DNA of 64,000 bases from Mycobacterium colombiense (lineage in GTDB: Bacteria; Actinomycetota; Actinomycetes; Mycobacteriales; Mycobacteriaceae), in assembly GCF_001672755.1 (NCBI RefSeq), contig NZ_LZKI01000115.1:1-64000 (forward strand). Reading direction: 5' to 3'. The translations under genes and the position numbers were made by a program. The notes below the pieces were generated by a model that saw nothing but the letters and a program-made list of their open reading frames with translations, was not told the DNA's origin and made no database searches. This document shows, in pieces, positions 37,227 to 47,393 of the stretch; within the stretch, counting starts at the first letter, position 1, and every line of letters begins with the position of its first letter.

Positions 37227-37772
37227 CTACATGGAGGACGAACCGAGAAAGCGTTCGACCAAGGCGCGCTCGGCGATCGGATCTTTGAGCGGCCAGGCCC
37301 ACAGTGCCAGGAAGACGCGGATCAGCCACTGCGCGGCCAGCGGGTCGTCGTTGTCGGGCCCCAGCATCTCGGCGGCCAAGGCGGTCACCGCGGGTGAGCT
37401 GATGACCCAATCGCTGACCGGGGCCGCGTGGATCGACCGCATGAGCTGAGCCAGCGGATCGGATCGCAGGCGTTCCAATGCCATCATCGTGGCGGTCACG
37501 ACCCGCTCGGGGCCTCGAAGGTTCTTGATGGCCTGCCGCGTGGCGTCGACAATGCGAGCGGCTTGAATACCGACGACGGCGTCGCGGATGGTCGCCTTGC
37601 CGCCGGCATGCCGGTAGATCGTTGCGGGCGAGCAGTGCACCCGGGCCGCCAGGGCCTCGATCGTGAATCCTTCGTATCCCTGGCGCGCGATGAGGTCGGC
37701 CGCCGCGGTGTAGATCCGTTCGGCGGCTTCGCTACGGCGATCGCGACCCACCAACCAGTCGTCACGCGGCAT
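37227..37772 (-). CDS. TetR-family transcriptional regulator
   Basis: 181 aa. The N-terminal helix-turn-helix (about residues 15-62) carries IYTAAADLIARQGYEGFTIE and VHCSPATIYRHAGGKATIRD, the standard TetR pattern. The C-terminal ligand domain is unrecognised. It is divergent from the P450 gene, with 196 bp between starts, so it most likely controls the P450 and itself. No obvious palindromic operator was found by eye in that gap. Confidence 0.9.
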   Translation of the reverse strand: MPRDDWLVGRDRRSEAAERIYTAAADLIARQGYEGFTIEALAARVHCSPATIYRHAGGKATIRDAVVGIQAARIVDATRQAIKNLRGPERVVTATMMALERLRSDPLAQLMRSIHAAPVSDWVISSPAVTALAAEMLGPDNDDPLAAQWLIRVFLALWAWPLKDPIAERALVERFLGSSSM

Positions 37773-37968
37773 CTACCCATGCTCCACCAAATTGCACGAT
37801 GCAGAAATACTTTTCGCAGCTTGAGAAATTCTACGTACTCCTTATCACGCGAACTGGCTGCTGGCGGCGGGTGCACGCGGTCGTCTCCCGTCGACCGGAG
37901 GCGCGAGGGTTCCTCAACTTGTCGGCATCCCGTTGACGCCGCGGTGAGCCGCATCGAGCCTGAAACAC

Positions 37969-39183
37969 ATGGCGGTATTGGACAGTGCGATCGAATTCTT
38001 CAGCAGCGAGGCGATCCAGGATCCCTACCCGCTGTTCGACCGCATGCGTGCCGAGGCGCCGCTGCACCGCATCGGCGATTCCGTGTTCTACGCGATATGC
38101 GGTTGGGACGCCGTGCTGGAGGCAGTCGACCGCGTCGAAGACTTCTCCTCGAATCTCACCGCCACCGTGGTCTTCCACGAGGACGGAACCGTCACCCCCC
38201 TCGACATGGGCCCGCCCGGCGCCCCGATGCATGCGCTGGCCACGGCGGACGATCCGGTACATGCGATGCACCGCAAGATTCTGCTGCCCCACCTGTCGGC
38301 CAAACGTGTTCGGATCATTGAAGAATTCGCCGCCCAGACCGCGGACCGTCTCTGGGAAGAGAACCTGCGCGATGGACGGATCCAATGGATGAGCGCGATA
38401 GCCAACCGGCTGCCGATGATGGTGGTCTGCAAGCTGCTGGGTCTGCCCGACGACGATGTCGACAGGCTCATTCGCCTCGGCTACGCCACCACCACGCTGC
38501 TCGACGGGATCGTCACGCCCGATCAGCTCGCAGCGGCCGGGGCCGCGGCGATGGAGCTCTCCGGCTATGTCCTCGAGCACTTCGAAAAGGCAAGCGACAA
38601 CAGTGAAGACGGTCTGATCGCCGACCTGGCAGCCCGCTACGCCTCGGGTGAACTTGAACAGCTGCCGGCGCTCGGGATCATGCTGACCCTCTTCAGTGCC
38701 GCGGGCGAATCGACGGCGTCGCTGCTGGGCAGCGCGGCCTGGATCCTCACCGATCGCCCCGCGGTCCAGCGGCAGCTTCGCGAAAACCCAGAATTACTAA
38801 GCAGTTTCATCGAAGAGACGCTGCGCTTCGAGTCGCCGTTTCGCGGTCATTACCGCCACGTGTGGCGCGACACCACGCTGGCTGGGGTCGAGGTGCCGGC
38901 CGGCGCGCACTTGTTACTGATGTGGGGAGCAGCCAACCGCGACCCGACGCACTTTGCGAATCCGAACGAGTTTCGGCTCGACCGCCCGGCCGCCAAGAGC
39001 CACGTGAGTTTCGGCAGGGGCGTGCATTTCTGCGTAGGTGCCGCGCTGGCCCGTTTGGAGGCCCACATCGTGCTGCGGATGTTGCTCGAGCGCACCACAT
39101 GGATCGACGCGACCGACATCGGCGAATGGCTGCCGAGCATCCTGGTCCGGCGCCGCGAACGGCTTCAGCTGGCTGTGCGGTGA
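37969..39183 (+). CDS. Cytochrome P450
   Basis: 404 aa, the size of soluble bacterial P450s. The I-helix oxygen motif is AAGEST (244-249), the K-helix ExxR is EETLR (about 282-286), and the heme loop FGRGVHFCVG carries ligand Cys355. No membrane anchor is seen. The substrate is unknown and the CYP family cannot be assigned without a search. A divergent TetR regulator sits upstream. It ends two bases from the convergent cwsA stop. It may tailor the lipid made by the PKS locus, but that link is only proximity. Confidence 0.93.
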   Translation: MAVLDSAIEFFSSEAIQDPYPLFDRMRAEAPLHRIGDSVFYAICGWDAVLEAVDRVEDFSSNLTATVVFHEDGTVTPLDMGPPGAPMHALATADDPVHAMHRKILLPHLSAKRVRIIEEFAAQTADRLWEENLRDGRIQWMSAIANRLPMMVVCKLLGLPDDDVDRLIRLGYATTTLLDGIVTPDQLAAAGAAAMELSGYVLEHFEKASDNSEDGLIADLAARYASGELEQLPALGIMLTLFSAAGESTASLLGSAAWILTDRPAVQRQLRENPELLSSFIEETLRFESPFRGHYRHVWRDTTLAGVEVPAGAHLLLMWGAANRDPTHFANPNEFRLDRPAAKSHVSFGRGVHFCVGAALARLEAHIVLRMLLERTTWIDATDIGEWLPSILVRRRERLQLAVR

Positions 39184-39185
39184 TC

Positions 39186-39620
39186 CTACGGACGCGGCTG
39201 CACGTCGACGCTGGGCGGACGCGACTGCGGGTCCTGAGGCTTCGCCCGCACGGAGCGCCGGACGAGACTGAACGCGACGGCGCCCCCGACGAGGACCGCG
39301 ACGGCCGCCCCCGCAAAGACCAACGGACGCTTGCCGCGACGCTGCGCGCGCCGCGCGTCCTGCAACGCCTGGGGCAGGCTCGTGACCACTTCCTGCGCCG
39401 CGGCCAACTCCTGGGCCAGGGTTTCCTGGGCCGCGGCGAGGTCTCGGGCCAGCCGCCCCTCTTGATACCGGCGACGCAGCTGCGAGGCGGTCTGCTGCGC
39501 GGACTGGACGCTCAGGCCGACCACTCCCCGGGTGACGTCCACCGGTCCCTGCGCCGAATAGGTCAGGCCGCGGGACAGTCGCTGCCGCGGCGTCAGCCGG
39601 GAATCCGTCTTCGCGCTCAT
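39186..39620 (-). CDS. cwsA: Cell wall synthesis and shape protein CwsA (Rv0008c-like)
   Basis: 144 aa. The protein has a coiled N-terminal half rich in Gln/Ala (SAQQTASQLRRRYQEGRLAR), one membrane helix near residues 101-121 (PLVFAGAAVAVLVGGAVAFS) and a short Pro-rich end. Length and layout match Rv0008c (about 145 aa), which interacts with CrgA and Wag31 and affects division and polar growth. In M. tuberculosis it directly follows alaT; here 19 kb of accessory genes lies between. crgA is 1.3 kb downstream. Confidence 0.88.
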   Translation of the reverse strand: MSAKTDSRLTPRQRLSRGLTYSAQGPVDVTRGVVGLSVQSAQQTASQLRRRYQEGRLARDLAAAQETLAQELAAAQEVVTSLPQALQDARRAQRRGKRPLVFAGAAVAVLVGGAVAFSLVRRSVRAKPQDPQSRPPSVDVQPRP

Positions 39621-39744
39621 CTGTCGCCTTTCTGTCCCGTAAGTAGAGCCTGGCGTGGAGCCGGCCCGCTATCTGAACAGACTGCCAGCATAAGGACGCC
39701 GGCGTCGTCTTGGGTGACACCGCGTGCGGCAACGCCCGCCCGTA

Positions 39745-40293
39745 GTGGCAGACTCTGATCCCGTGACCAACAGCCCCTTTCAGACTGCTACCGCCACGCT
39801 CCACACCAATCGCGGCGACATCAAGGTCGCCCTCTTCGGAAACCACGCGCCCAAGACCGTCGCCAACTTCGTCGGCCTGGCACAAGGCACCAAGGAGTAC
39901 TCGACGCAGAACGCATCGGGAGGCTCGTCCGGCCCGTTCTACGACGGCGCGGTCTTTCACCGGGTGATCCGGGGCTTCATGATCCAGGGCGGCGACCCGA
40001 CCGGAACCGGTCGCGGCGGCCCCGGCTACAAGTTCGCCGACGAGTTCCACCCCGAACTGCAATTCGACAAGCCCTACCTGCTGGCGATGGCGAACGCGGG
40101 CCCCGGCACCAACGGCTCGCAGTTCTTCATCACGGTCGGCCAAACCCCGCACCTGAACCGGCGACACACGATCTTCGGTGAGGTGACCGACCCCGATTCG
40201 CAGCAGGTCGTTGAGGCGATCTCGACGACGGGCACCGACGGCAACGACCGTCCCACCGAGCCGGTCGTCATCGAGTCGATCACCATCTCCTGA
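39745..40293 (+). CDS. ppiA: Peptidyl-prolyl cis-trans isomerase A (cyclophilin)
   Basis: 182 aa from GTG 39745, the same length as M. tuberculosis PpiA; an upstream GTG (39724) and a downstream one (39763) are alternatives. Cyclophilin signatures are [15 protein letters not shown] (catalytic Arg and Gln), [14 protein letters not shown] and HTIFGEV. It isomerises Xaa-Pro bonds during folding. No signal peptide is present. It is transcribed divergently from cwsA, 124 bp apart. Confidence 0.95.
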   Translation: MADSDPVTNSPFQTATATLHTNRGDIKVALFGNHAPKTVANFVGLAQGTKEYSTQNASGGSSGPFYDGAVFHRVIRGFMIQGGDPTGTGRGGPGYKFADEFHPELQFDKPYLLAMANAGPGTNGSQFFITVGQTPHLNRRHTIFGEVTDPDSQQVVEAISTTGTDGNDRPTEPVVIESITIS

Positions 40294-40316
40294 GCCGGCG
40301 GTAGGCCGCGGGCCGA

Positions 40317-40742
40317 TCAGCCTTGCTGGCGGCCCGCGTAGCCCGCTGCCGTGAGCGCGTCGAGCACCTCCAGCGGGTCCGTTCCGAGATCCCAGCGGGA
40401 GAACAACGCCAGCTCGCCGTCGGCCGTCTCGACCTCGAGCAACCGCACTTTGCGTCCGTAGCGGCGGAACTCGATGATGCGGATGATCTTGATGTCGGAA
40501 TGCTGCAATACCTGCGTCCGAAACCAGCCGCGGCGCACCAGGCCGCCGGGCGTGATTGCCAGCTTGGGACGCGCGTGCCACGACACGCCGGCAAACAGAA
40601 TCAGACCCGCCGCGGCAACGCCCGCCAGAATGCGCCCCGGTGGATCTGTGACCACGGTCACAGCCGCGATAGCCATCAGAACACCCGCAGCTCCACAACC
40701 AGCGATTCCCGCCGTGTGCGGCTGCCATTGTGTTTGCTGCAT
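40317..40742 (-). CDS. Membrane protein with bacterial PH-like domain, Rv0010c-like
   Basis: 141 aa from ATG 40742, equal to Rv0010c. Two hydrophobic segments (about residues 15-35 and 40-58) precede a C-terminal PH-like domain with KLAITPGGLVRRGWF and DIKIIRIIEFRRYGR. Its place beside crgA is conserved, and no function is established. A DnaA-box sequence and an 18-bp palindrome lie just upstream of its start. Confidence 0.88.
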   Translation of the reverse strand: MQQTQWQPHTAGIAGCGAAGVLMAIAAVTVVTDPPGRILAGVAAAGLILFAGVSWHARPKLAITPGGLVRRGWFRTQVLQHSDIKIIRIIEFRRYGRKVRLLEVETADGELALFSRWDLGTDPLEVLDALTAAGYAGRQQG

Positions 40743-40777
40743 GCGGTCCTTAACCCCTCCCACCACGGCCTATGCAG

Positions 40778-40786
40778 TTATCCACA
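40778..40786 (+). promoter_or_regulatory. Perfect DnaA box TTATCCACA
   Basis: TTATCCACA, the strict E. coli-type DnaA box, lies 36 bp upstream of the Rv0010c-like gene and 30 kb from oriC. It may be a regulatory or titration site. Confidence 0.5.
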
Positions 40787-40808
40787 TCAGCTATCAACAG
40801 TGGGGATA

Positions 40809-40826
40809 AATCACACGCGTGTGATT
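40809..40826. promoter_or_regulatory. Perfect 18-bp palindrome, possible operator
   Basis: AATCACACGCGTGTGATT is identical to its reverse complement. It lies 67 bp upstream of the Rv0010c-like start and just after crgA, in a 155-bp gap. The form fits a dimeric repressor site; the regulator is unknown. Confidence 0.5.
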
Positions 40827-40897
40827 GGGTGGCTACATAGTTGCTGACGCGGTGACAAATAAGGCCGAAAATGAATTCATTAGAGTAGTCGCCGCGC

Positions 40898-41179
40898 TCA
40901 GTGCCAGCGCATCGTGAGCAACAAACCGGTGATCATGAAAGCGAACGCGATCGCGTAGTTCCACGGGCCCAATTGGGCCATCCAATTGAGAGCGGTGGGT
41001 GCCTGGCTCCCGACGGCGGCCAACTGGAACACCATCAGCCAGACGAGGCCGATCAGCATCAGACCGATGAACAGCGCGACGAACCACACGCTCGAGGGTC
41101 CGACCTTGACTTTCACCGGGGTGCGGCTGACCGTGCTGACGGTGAAGTCGTTCTTCTTGCGGACCTTGGACTTGGGCAT
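40898..41179 (-). CDS. crgA: Cell division protein CrgA
   Basis: 93 aa from ATG 41179, the exact length of M. tuberculosis CrgA. The basic start [15 protein letters not shown] is followed by two membrane helices (about 30-52 and 68-90), joined by a short loop. CrgA recruits FtsZ, FtsQ, FtsI and CwsA to the division septum. It is divergent from the DUF881 gene, 129 bp apart. Confidence 0.95.
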   Translation of the reverse strand: MPKSKVRKKNDFTVSTVSRTPVKVKVGPSSVWFVALFIGLMLIGLVWLMVFQLAAVGSQAPTALNWMAQLGPWNYAIAFAFMITGLLLTMRWH

Positions 41180-41308
41180 GATTACCTCGCGGATTACCTC
41201 AACGACACGGTGAGCGGGACGGGGTGCAACGATAAGCACTGCAGCTGCACCCATAGCTTGGCTACGAGACTAACTCACCTGGGGCGGTGACCAGGAAATG
41301 GAGAGGCG

Positions 41309-42052
41309 ATGATCCAGACGCGCCGGTCGCCATGGCGTTGGGGCGTCCCGGTCGTGTGCCTGCTGGCCGGACTGCTGCTCGCCGCCACCCACGGCGTCTC
41401 CGGGGGCGCCGAAATCCGCCGCAGTGACGCCCCGCGGCTGGTGGACCTGGTCCGCGAGACCCAGTCGTCGGTGAACCGTCTCAGCGCCCAGCGCGAGGCG
41501 CTGGCGGGCAAGATCGATGCCGCGCACGGGCGGTCGTCCGATGCCGCGCTGGCGGCCATGCTGCGGCGCTCCGGCCAGCTTGCCGGCGAGGCGGGAATGA
41601 GCCCGGTGCATGGGCCGGGCCTGGTGGTCACCCTCGCGGACGCACAGCGCGACGCCAACGGCCGTTTCCCCCGCGACGCCTCCCCGGACGATCTGGTGGT
41701 GCATCAGCAAGACATCCTGGCCGTGCTCAACGCGCTGTGGAGCGCCGGCGCCGAGGCGATCCAGATGCAGGACCAGCGGATCATCGCGACCTCGGTGCCC
41801 CGCTGCGTCGGCAATACCCTCTTGCTGAACGGGCGCACCTACAGCCCGCCGTACACGATCACCGCGATCGGCAACGCGACGGCGATGCAGGCTGCCCTGG
41901 CGGCCGCGCCGCTGGTGATCCTGTACAAGCAGTACGTAGTTCGCTTCGGCCTCGGTTACACCGAAGAGGTCAAGTCCGACGTGCAGGTGGTGGGTCACTT
42001 CGAGCCCGACCGGTTGCATTTCGCGCAGCCCAACGACCCAATCGGCTACTGA
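41309..42052 (+). CDS. DUF881 family membrane-anchored protein, Rv0012-like
   Basis: 247 aa. One N-terminal anchor (VPVVCLLAGLLLAATHGVSG, residues 13-32) is followed by a coiled segment and the DUF881 domain (GPGLVVTLADA, VVHQQDILAVLNALWSAGAE, IIATSVPRCVGNTLLLNG). The family sits in division loci of Gram-positives, and its exact role is not settled. It precedes trpG by 38 bp and probably shares its transcript. Rv0012 is slightly longer (about 262 aa, from memory). Confidence 0.9.
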   Translation: MIQTRRSPWRWGVPVVCLLAGLLLAATHGVSGGAEIRRSDAPRLVDLVRETQSSVNRLSAQREALAGKIDAAHGRSSDAALAAMLRRSGQLAGEAGMSPVHGPGLVVTLADAQRDANGRFPRDASPDDLVVHQQDILAVLNALWSAGAEAIQMQDQRIIATSVPRCVGNTLLLNGRTYSPPYTITAIGNATAMQAALAAAPLVILYKQYVVRFGLGYTEEVKSDVQVVGHFEPDRLHFAQPNDPIGY

Positions 42053-42090
42053 CCAGCGGCGCGAGCACCGGCGGACGGTAACCTGGCACG

Positions 42091-42777
42091 ATGCGGATCC
42101 TGGTTGTCGACAACTACGACAGCTTCGTGTTCAACCTGGTGCAGTACCTCGGTCAGTTGGGTGTCGACGCCGAAGTCTGGCGCAATGACGACACCCGGCT
42201 CTCCGACGAGGCCGCCGTCGCCCGCCAGTTCGACGGGGTGTTGCTCAGTCCGGGGCCGGGCACCCCGGAACGCGCGGGCGCGTCGATTCCGATGGTTCGC
42301 GCGTGTGCCGCCGAGCGGACCCCGCTGCTCGGCGTCTGCCTGGGGCACCAGGCCATCGGCGTCGCCTTCGGCGCCGTTGTCGACCGTGCCCCCGAGTTAC
42401 TGCACGGCAAGACCAGCAGCGTCCATCACGGCAATATCGGTGTGCTGCAAGGACTTCCAGACCCCTTCACGGCGACTCGCTACCATTCGCTGACCATCCT
42501 GCCCGAGTCGCTGCCGCCGGCGCTTCAGGTCACGGCCCACACCGAAAGCGGCGTCATCATGGGCGTGCGGCACACCGAATTACCGATTCACGGTGTCCAG
42601 TTCCACCCGGAGTCGATCCTGACCGAGGGCGGCCACCGGATGCTGGCGAATTGGCTCGCCGACTGCGGATGGGAGCAAAACGACACGCTGGTGCGGCGGC
42701 TCGAGAACGAGGTGCACGCCGCGGTGCGACCCTATATCCCGGCCGACCCGACGGCTACTGACCGAACTTCAGCGTGA
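42091..42777 (+). CDS. trpG: Glutamine amidotransferase, anthranilate/para-aminobenzoate synthase component II
   Basis: 228 aa class I amidotransferase. Catalytic Cys83 is in GVCLGHQAIG, and His172/Glu174 are in VQFHPES; the oxyanion loop LLSPGPGTP is present. It supplies ammonia from glutamine to a chorismate-using partner (TrpE or PabB) encoded elsewhere. The M. tuberculosis orthologue Rv0013 is named trpG, but PabA function is equally possible. Its last 23 bp overlap the 3' end of convergent pknB. Confidence 0.93.
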   Translation: MRILVVDNYDSFVFNLVQYLGQLGVDAEVWRNDDTRLSDEAAVARQFDGVLLSPGPGTPERAGASIPMVRACAAERTPLLGVCLGHQAIGVAFGAVVDRAPELLHGKTSSVHHGNIGVLQGLPDPFTATRYHSLTILPESLPPALQVTAHTESGVIMGVRHTELPIHGVQFHPESILTEGGHRMLANWLADCGWEQNDTLVRRLENEVHAAVRPYIPADPTATDRTSA

Positions 42778-44635
42778 TGATGCCGTCCCGGTTGACCCCG
42801 GAGCCGACAGGCGGGTTTTGATACACCACCCGATGGGACTGGGAGCCACCGGCGTCGACGTCGGCGCCCTTGTCCAAGATGCCCGTCCAGCCCAGCGCGC
42901 GTAGCCGTGGCTCGGCGTCGGTCCAGAACATGCCGGACAGATCGGGCATGATGAACTGGTTGCCCTTGGACACCTGCAGCTCGATCACCGAGTCGACCGG
43001 AACCGGCTGTCCCTTGGGCGGATTGGTGCCGATCACCTCACCGGCCGGACGGGGGCTGTCCACCTGCACCTGGGTGACCTTGCTGAAGCCGTAGACGGTC
43101 AGGTTCTTCTGCGCGATGTCGACGGTCTGGCCCGCGACATCGGGAACCTGCTTGGTCTCCGGCCCGGAGCCGACGATGAGGGTGACGACGTTGGTGATCG
43201 CTGATGTCTGGTTGGCCGGCGGGTTGGTGCCGATCACCTTGCCCAGCAATTCCGGGGTCGACGGCGAGTTGGCCTGCTTGAACTTGCTGAATCCCGCGGC
43301 CTTGAGCTTGGTTACCGCGTCGGAGTAGCTCAGCGAGGACACGTCGGGCACCTCGCGCTGTTCGGGCCCGGTGGAGACGTTGATGGTGATCTCGTCGCCC
43401 GCATTGACCGACGCGTTGGCGCCCGGGTCGGTGCCGATGACGTGGTCGGGTGGGATCGTGGAATCCGGCTTCTGCAGGGTGCGGGTCTTGAAGCCGCGGT
43501 TCTGCAGCGCCGCGATGGCGTCGGCGGACACCTGCCCACGCACGTCGGGCACCTGCACGTCGCGGGCGTTGCCGCCGAACGTGTTGAAGGCGATCACGAC
43601 AACGATCGTCAAAACCGCCAGCGCGGCGACCGCAACGATCCAGCGGCCGACCGAGCCGACGCTGCGATCCTCCCCCGCATCGGCGAGAACCTGACGCGGC
43701 AGCGGATCGGTTCGCGACGGGCCGGCGGCGCCGGGACCGGACGACAGCAGCGAGCTCCGATCGGCATCGGTGAGCACCTTTGGCGCTTCGGGCTTTTCGC
43801 CGTTGTGCACCCGAATAAGGTCGGCACGCATCTCCGCCGCGGTCTGATAACGGTTGTCGGGATTTTTCGCCAGCGCCTTGAGAACGACGGCGTCGAGCTC
43901 GGCGGAAATACCCTCGTGCCGCTGTGACGGTGGGACCGGGTCTTCCCGAACATGTTGGTAGGCAACCGCAACCGGTGAATCACCGGTGAAAGGCGGCTCG
44001 CCCGTGAGGATTTCGTAGAGCACACAGCCCAACGAATACACGTCGGAACGGGCGTCGACGGTGTCGCCGCGGGCCTGCTCGGGCGAGAGATACTGCGCGG
44101 TCCCGATCACCGCGGCGGTCTGGGTGACGCTGTTGCCGCTGTCGGCGATCGCGCGGGCGATACCGAAGTCCATCACCTTGACCGCGTTGGTGGTGCTGAT
44201 CATGATGTTGGCCGGCTTGACGTCTCGATGGATGATGCCGTTCTGGTGGCTGAAGTTCAGCGCCTGGCACGCGTCGGCGATGATCTCGATGGCCCGGCGC
44301 GGCTGCAGCGGGCCATCGGTGTGCACGATGTCGCGCAGGGTGACGCCGTCGACGTACTCCATGACGATGTAGGGCAGCGGCCCGGTGGGTGTCTCGGCCT
44401 CGCCGGTGTCGTAGACCGCGACGATGGACGGGTGATTCAGCGCGGCGGCGTTTTGTGCCTCCCGCCGGAAGCGTAGGTAGAAGCTGGGGTCGCGGGCCAG
44501 ATCCGCGCGCAGCACCTTGACCGCGACGTCGCGATGCAAACGGACATCGCGCGCCAGGTGAACCTCGGACATACCCCCGAAGCCGAGGATCTCGCCCAAT
44601 TCGTAACGGTCGGACAGGTGCTGCGGCGTGGTCAT
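42755..44635 (-). CDS. pknB: Serine/threonine protein kinase PknB
   Basis: 626 aa, identical in length to the M. tuberculosis enzyme. The kinase domain (1-280) has the glycine loop GFGGMSEV, catalytic Lys40, HRDVKPAN and DFG. The activation loop [11 protein letters not shown] holds Thr171 and Thr173. A juxtamembrane segment, one membrane helix (about 332-353) and four extracellular PASTA repeats follow; these bind muropeptides or lipid II. PknB phosphorylates CwlM, FhaA, FhaB and other envelope proteins and is switched off by PstP. The start overlaps the pknA stop. Confidence 0.98.
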   Translation of the reverse strand: MTTPQHLSDRYELGEILGFGGMSEVHLARDVRLHRDVAVKVLRADLARDPSFYLRFRREAQNAAALNHPSIVAVYDTGEAETPTGPLPYIVMEYVDGVTLRDIVHTDGPLQPRRAIEIIADACQALNFSHQNGIIHRDVKPANIMISTTNAVKVMDFGIARAIADSGNSVTQTAAVIGTAQYLSPEQARGDTVDARSDVYSLGCVLYEILTGEPPFTGDSPVAVAYQHVREDPVPPSQRHEGISAELDAVVLKALAKNPDNRYQTAAEMRADLIRVHNGEKPEAPKVLTDADRSSLLSSGPGAAGPSRTDPLPRQVLADAGEDRSVGSVGRWIVAVAALAVLTIVVVIAFNTFGGNARDVQVPDVRGQVSADAIAALQNRGFKTRTLQKPDSTIPPDHVIGTDPGANASVNAGDEITINVSTGPEQREVPDVSSLSYSDAVTKLKAAGFSKFKQANSPSTPELLGKVIGTNPPANQTSAITNVVTLIVGSGPETKQVPDVAGQTVDIAQKNLTVYGFSKVTQVQVDSPRPAGEVIGTNPPKGQPVPVDSVIELQVSKGNQFIMPDLSGMFWTDAEPRLRALGWTGILDKGADVDAGGSQSHRVVYQNPPVGSGVNRDGIITLKFGQ

Positions 44636-45918
44636 TGATGTGTTCCGTGTCGGGCCGCCACGGTGTGGAAGGCGGAGGTTCCTATTGTCCCGTCATCCGG
44701 CCAATCGAGTCGCATTTCGGGCCGGGCCCCCGAACCGCTCGGTGTCTTGCTCGGCGGCGGTGGAGCCGAGGCGGGCGGGGTGCCGGTGTCGGTCACCGTC
44801 GGTGGCTGTTGCTGCTGGTCGGCCTTCGAATTGATGACGATCAGCACCGCGATGATGATCGCCAGCGCGCCGAGCACGCCGGCCGCCCACAGCAGCGCTC
44901 GCTGGCCGGAGGAGAAGGTGCGCCGGGCCGGGGGTGGGCGGTGACCTCCGGTGGTCGGCCGCGACCGACGGGGCGCCGCGCTTCGGCTCGGCGACACCGC
45001 GGCCGCGCGGGTGGTCGGGCTGGACGGAATTGCCGCCGGCGAGGCCCGGCCGGCGGGCGGTGTCGCGCTGGGGCGTGGCGGACGACGACCTGCGCGCACC
45101 GCGGCCACGGCATCGGCGAACGGGCCGCCGCTGCGGTATCGCATCGCGGGGTTCTTCACCAGGGTGATCTCGATGAGTTCGCGCACGTTGGGTGGCAGCT
45201 CCGCGGGCAGCGGCGGCGGCGGTTCCTTGATGTGCTTCATCGCCACCGTCAGCGCACCATCACCGGTGAACGGCCGCTTGCCCGAAACAACCTCGTAGCC
45301 AACGACTCCCAGCGAGTACACGTCGCTGGACGGGGTGGCGTCGTGGCCCAAGGCCTGCTCGGGTGCGATGTATTGGGCCGTGCCCATCACCATCCCCGTC
45401 TGGGTCACCGGTGCGGCGTCGACGGCCTTGGCGATACCGAAGTCGGTGATCTTCACCTGGCCGGTCGGGGTGATCAAGATGTTGCCCGGCTTGACGTCGC
45501 GGTGCACCAGCCCCGCCGCGTGCGCCACCTGCAGCGCGCGTCCCGTCTGCTCGAGCATGTCCAGGGCGTGGCGCAGCGACAGCCGGCCGGTGCGCTTGAG
45601 CACCGAGTTCAGCGGCTCGCCGTTGACCAGCTCCATCACCAGATAGGCGGTGCGGCCCTCCCCGTCCAGCTGACTTTCGCCGTAGTCGTGGACGGCCGCG
45701 ATCCCCGGGTGGTTGAGCATCGCGGTGGTACGCGCCTCGGCGCGGAACCGCTCAATGAATTCGGGGTCCTGGGAGAACTCCTGCTTGAGCACCTTCACCG
45801 CGACACGCCGGCCCAGCCGGCTGTCTACCGCCTCCCACACCTGACCCATGCCGCCGGTGGCGATCAGGCGCTGTAGGCGGTACCTGCCAGACAGCGTCAC
45901 ACCAACTCGCGGGCTCAT
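44632..45918 (-). CDS. pknA: Serine/threonine protein kinase PknA
   Basis: 428 aa from ATG 45918, which overlaps the pbpA stop (ATGA). The kinase domain has [11 protein letters not shown], Lys in [16 protein letters not shown] and [10 protein letters not shown] Pro/Arg-rich juxtamembrane linker, one membrane helix (about 342-363) and a short extracellular tail without PASTA repeats complete it. PknA acts with PknB on division and shape proteins. About 50 extra upstream codons in the frame overlap pbpA and are not used. Confidence 0.97.
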   Translation of the reverse strand: MSPRVGVTLSGRYRLQRLIATGGMGQVWEAVDSRLGRRVAVKVLKQEFSQDPEFIERFRAEARTTAMLNHPGIAAVHDYGESQLDGEGRTAYLVMELVNGEPLNSVLKRTGRLSLRHALDMLEQTGRALQVAHAAGLVHRDVKPGNILITPTGQVKITDFGIAKAVDAAPVTQTGMVMGTAQYIAPEQALGHDATPSSDVYSLGVVGYEVVSGKRPFTGDGALTVAMKHIKEPPPPLPAELPPNVRELIEITLVKNPAMRYRSGGPFADAVAAVRAGRRPPRPSATPPAGRASPAAIPSSPTTRAAAVSPSRSAAPRRSRPTTGGHRPPPARRTFSSGQRALLWAAGVLGALAIIIAVLIVINSKADQQQQPPTVTDTGTPPASAPPPPSKTPSGSGARPEMRLDWPDDGTIGTSAFHTVAARHGTHQ

Positions 45919-47393
45919 GGTCCTCCCTGTAGCGCGGCCTGGATCACAGCCCGTCCGATCGGCGCGGCGAGTGCACCCCCCGTCGCGGACAGGCGGTCGG
46001 CGCCATTCTCCACCAATACCGCCACAGCGACCTTCGGGGTCTGTGCGGGCGCGAAAGCGATGTACCACGCGTGCGGCGGGGTGTGCCGCGGATCGCTGCC
46101 ATGCTCTGCGGTACCAGTCTTAGATGCGATCTGCACGCCGGGAATGGCCCCTTTCTGCTGTGCGACCTTCTCGGCGCCGACCATCAGCTCTGTTAGCTTA
46201 GCGGCGACCTGCGGTGACACGGCGCGCCGCTGCTCATACGGTGCCGTGGTGCTAATCGTGGTCAGGTCTGGCCCCTTGAGGCTGTCGATCAGGTAGGGCT
46301 GCATCGTCACCCCATCGTTCGCGATGGTCGCGGCGATCTCGGCGTTCTGCAGGGGTGTCATCGCGACATCTTTCTGGCCGATGCTCGACATTCCCAGCGC
46401 CGCGGCGTCCGGAATGATCCCCACGGTCGACTCCGCGACCTGCAGCGGGATGACGCTGGGTGTGCTGTCCAGCCCGAACGAGTGCGCCATGTTGCGTAGC
46501 GCGTCGGACCCGGTGAGCATGCCGAGCTGGACGAATGCGGTGTTGCAGGACAGGGCGAAGGCCTGCCGCAGGGACACCGTCGGCTCGTTTCCACACGATT
46601 CCCCACCGTAGTTCTCCAGAGTTGCCGTGCTGTTGGGCAGCGGAATGGAGGGCGCGGCCGTCAGCTGTTCGGTGTCGGAGGCCCCGGCCTGCAGTGCGGC
46701 CGCGGTGGTGATCACCTTGAAGGTGGATCCGGGCGGGTACGTCTCCGAGATAGCACGGTTGGTCAGCGGGTTGTCGGGGTCGTCACGCAGCTTCTGCCAC
46801 GCCTGCGCCTGCACATCGGGATCATGCGACGACAGCAGGTTGGGGTCATAGGACGGCGAGGACACCATCGCCAGGATCTTGCCGGTCGAGGGCTCGAGGG
46901 CAACGACGGCGCCTTTGCACGGCGGGCCGCCGCAGCCCTGTTGCATCGCGTCCCAGGCGGCGCGCTGGATCCGTGGGTTGATGGTGGTGTCGACGTTCGC
47001 CCCGCGCGGGTCACGGCCGGTGAAGAAGTCGGCCAGCCTGCGCCCGAACAGCCGCTCGTCGGACCCGTTCAACAGTGGATCCTCGGCGCGTTCCAGGCCG
47101 CTGCTGGAATAGCGCAGCGAATAGAAGCCGGTGACGGGCGCATACTCCGCCGGGTTGGGGTAGACGCGCAGGAAGCGGTAGCGGTTGTCGGTGGCGGCGG
47201 AATAGGCCAGCAGCTGGCCGCCCGCCACAATCTGGCCGCGCTGTCGCGAATACTCGTCGAGCAACACCCGCTGATTGCGCGGGTCGGCACGCAGCGAGTC
47301 GGCGGCGAAGACCTGCGTCATCGTGGCGTTGATCAGAAGCAACACGATCAACGCCATCACGGTCACCGAGATCCGGCGCAGAGAGGCGTTCAT
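45915..47393 (-). CDS. pbpA: Penicillin-binding protein PbpA (class B transpeptidase)
   Basis: 492 aa from ATG 47393. A single N-terminal anchor (residues 7-29) precedes a dimerisation region and the transpeptidase domain. Its motifs are STFK at 223-226 (nucleophile Ser223), SCN at 282-284 and KTG at 425-427. It cross-links peptidoglycan and works with the SEDS protein RodA encoded upstream. In M. tuberculosis PbpA is a PknB substrate. The start overlaps rodA by ATGA. Confidence 0.97.
   Translation of the reverse strand: MNASLRRISVTVMALIVLLLINATMTQVFAADSLRADPRNQRVLLDEYSRQRGQIVAGGQLLAYSAATDNRYRFLRVYPNPAEYAPVTGFYSLRYSSSGLERAEDPLLNGSDERLFGRRLADFFTGRDPRGANVDTTINPRIQRAAWDAMQQGCGGPPCKGAVVALEPSTGKILAMVSSPSYDPNLLSSHDPDVQAQAWQKLRDDPDNPLTNRAISETYPPGSTFKVITTAAALQAGASDTEQLTAAPSIPLPNSTATLENYGGESCGNEPTVSLRQAFALSCNTAFVQLGMLTGSDALRNMAHSFGLDSTPSVIPLQVAESTVGIIPDAAALGMSSIGQKDVAMTPLQNAEIAATIANDGVTMQPYLIDSLKGPDLTTISTTAPYEQRRAVSPQVAAKLTELMVGAEKVAQQKGAIPGVQIASKTGTAEHGSDPRHTPPHAWYIAFAPAQTPKVAVAVLVENGADRLSATGGALAAPIGRAVIQAALQGGP

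Noticed and set aside
20068..39200. Integrative element using tRNA-Ala as attachment site
   Set aside because: No integrase or transposase, and no second copy of the tRNA 3' end was seen at the right border, so only the synteny break supports transfer.
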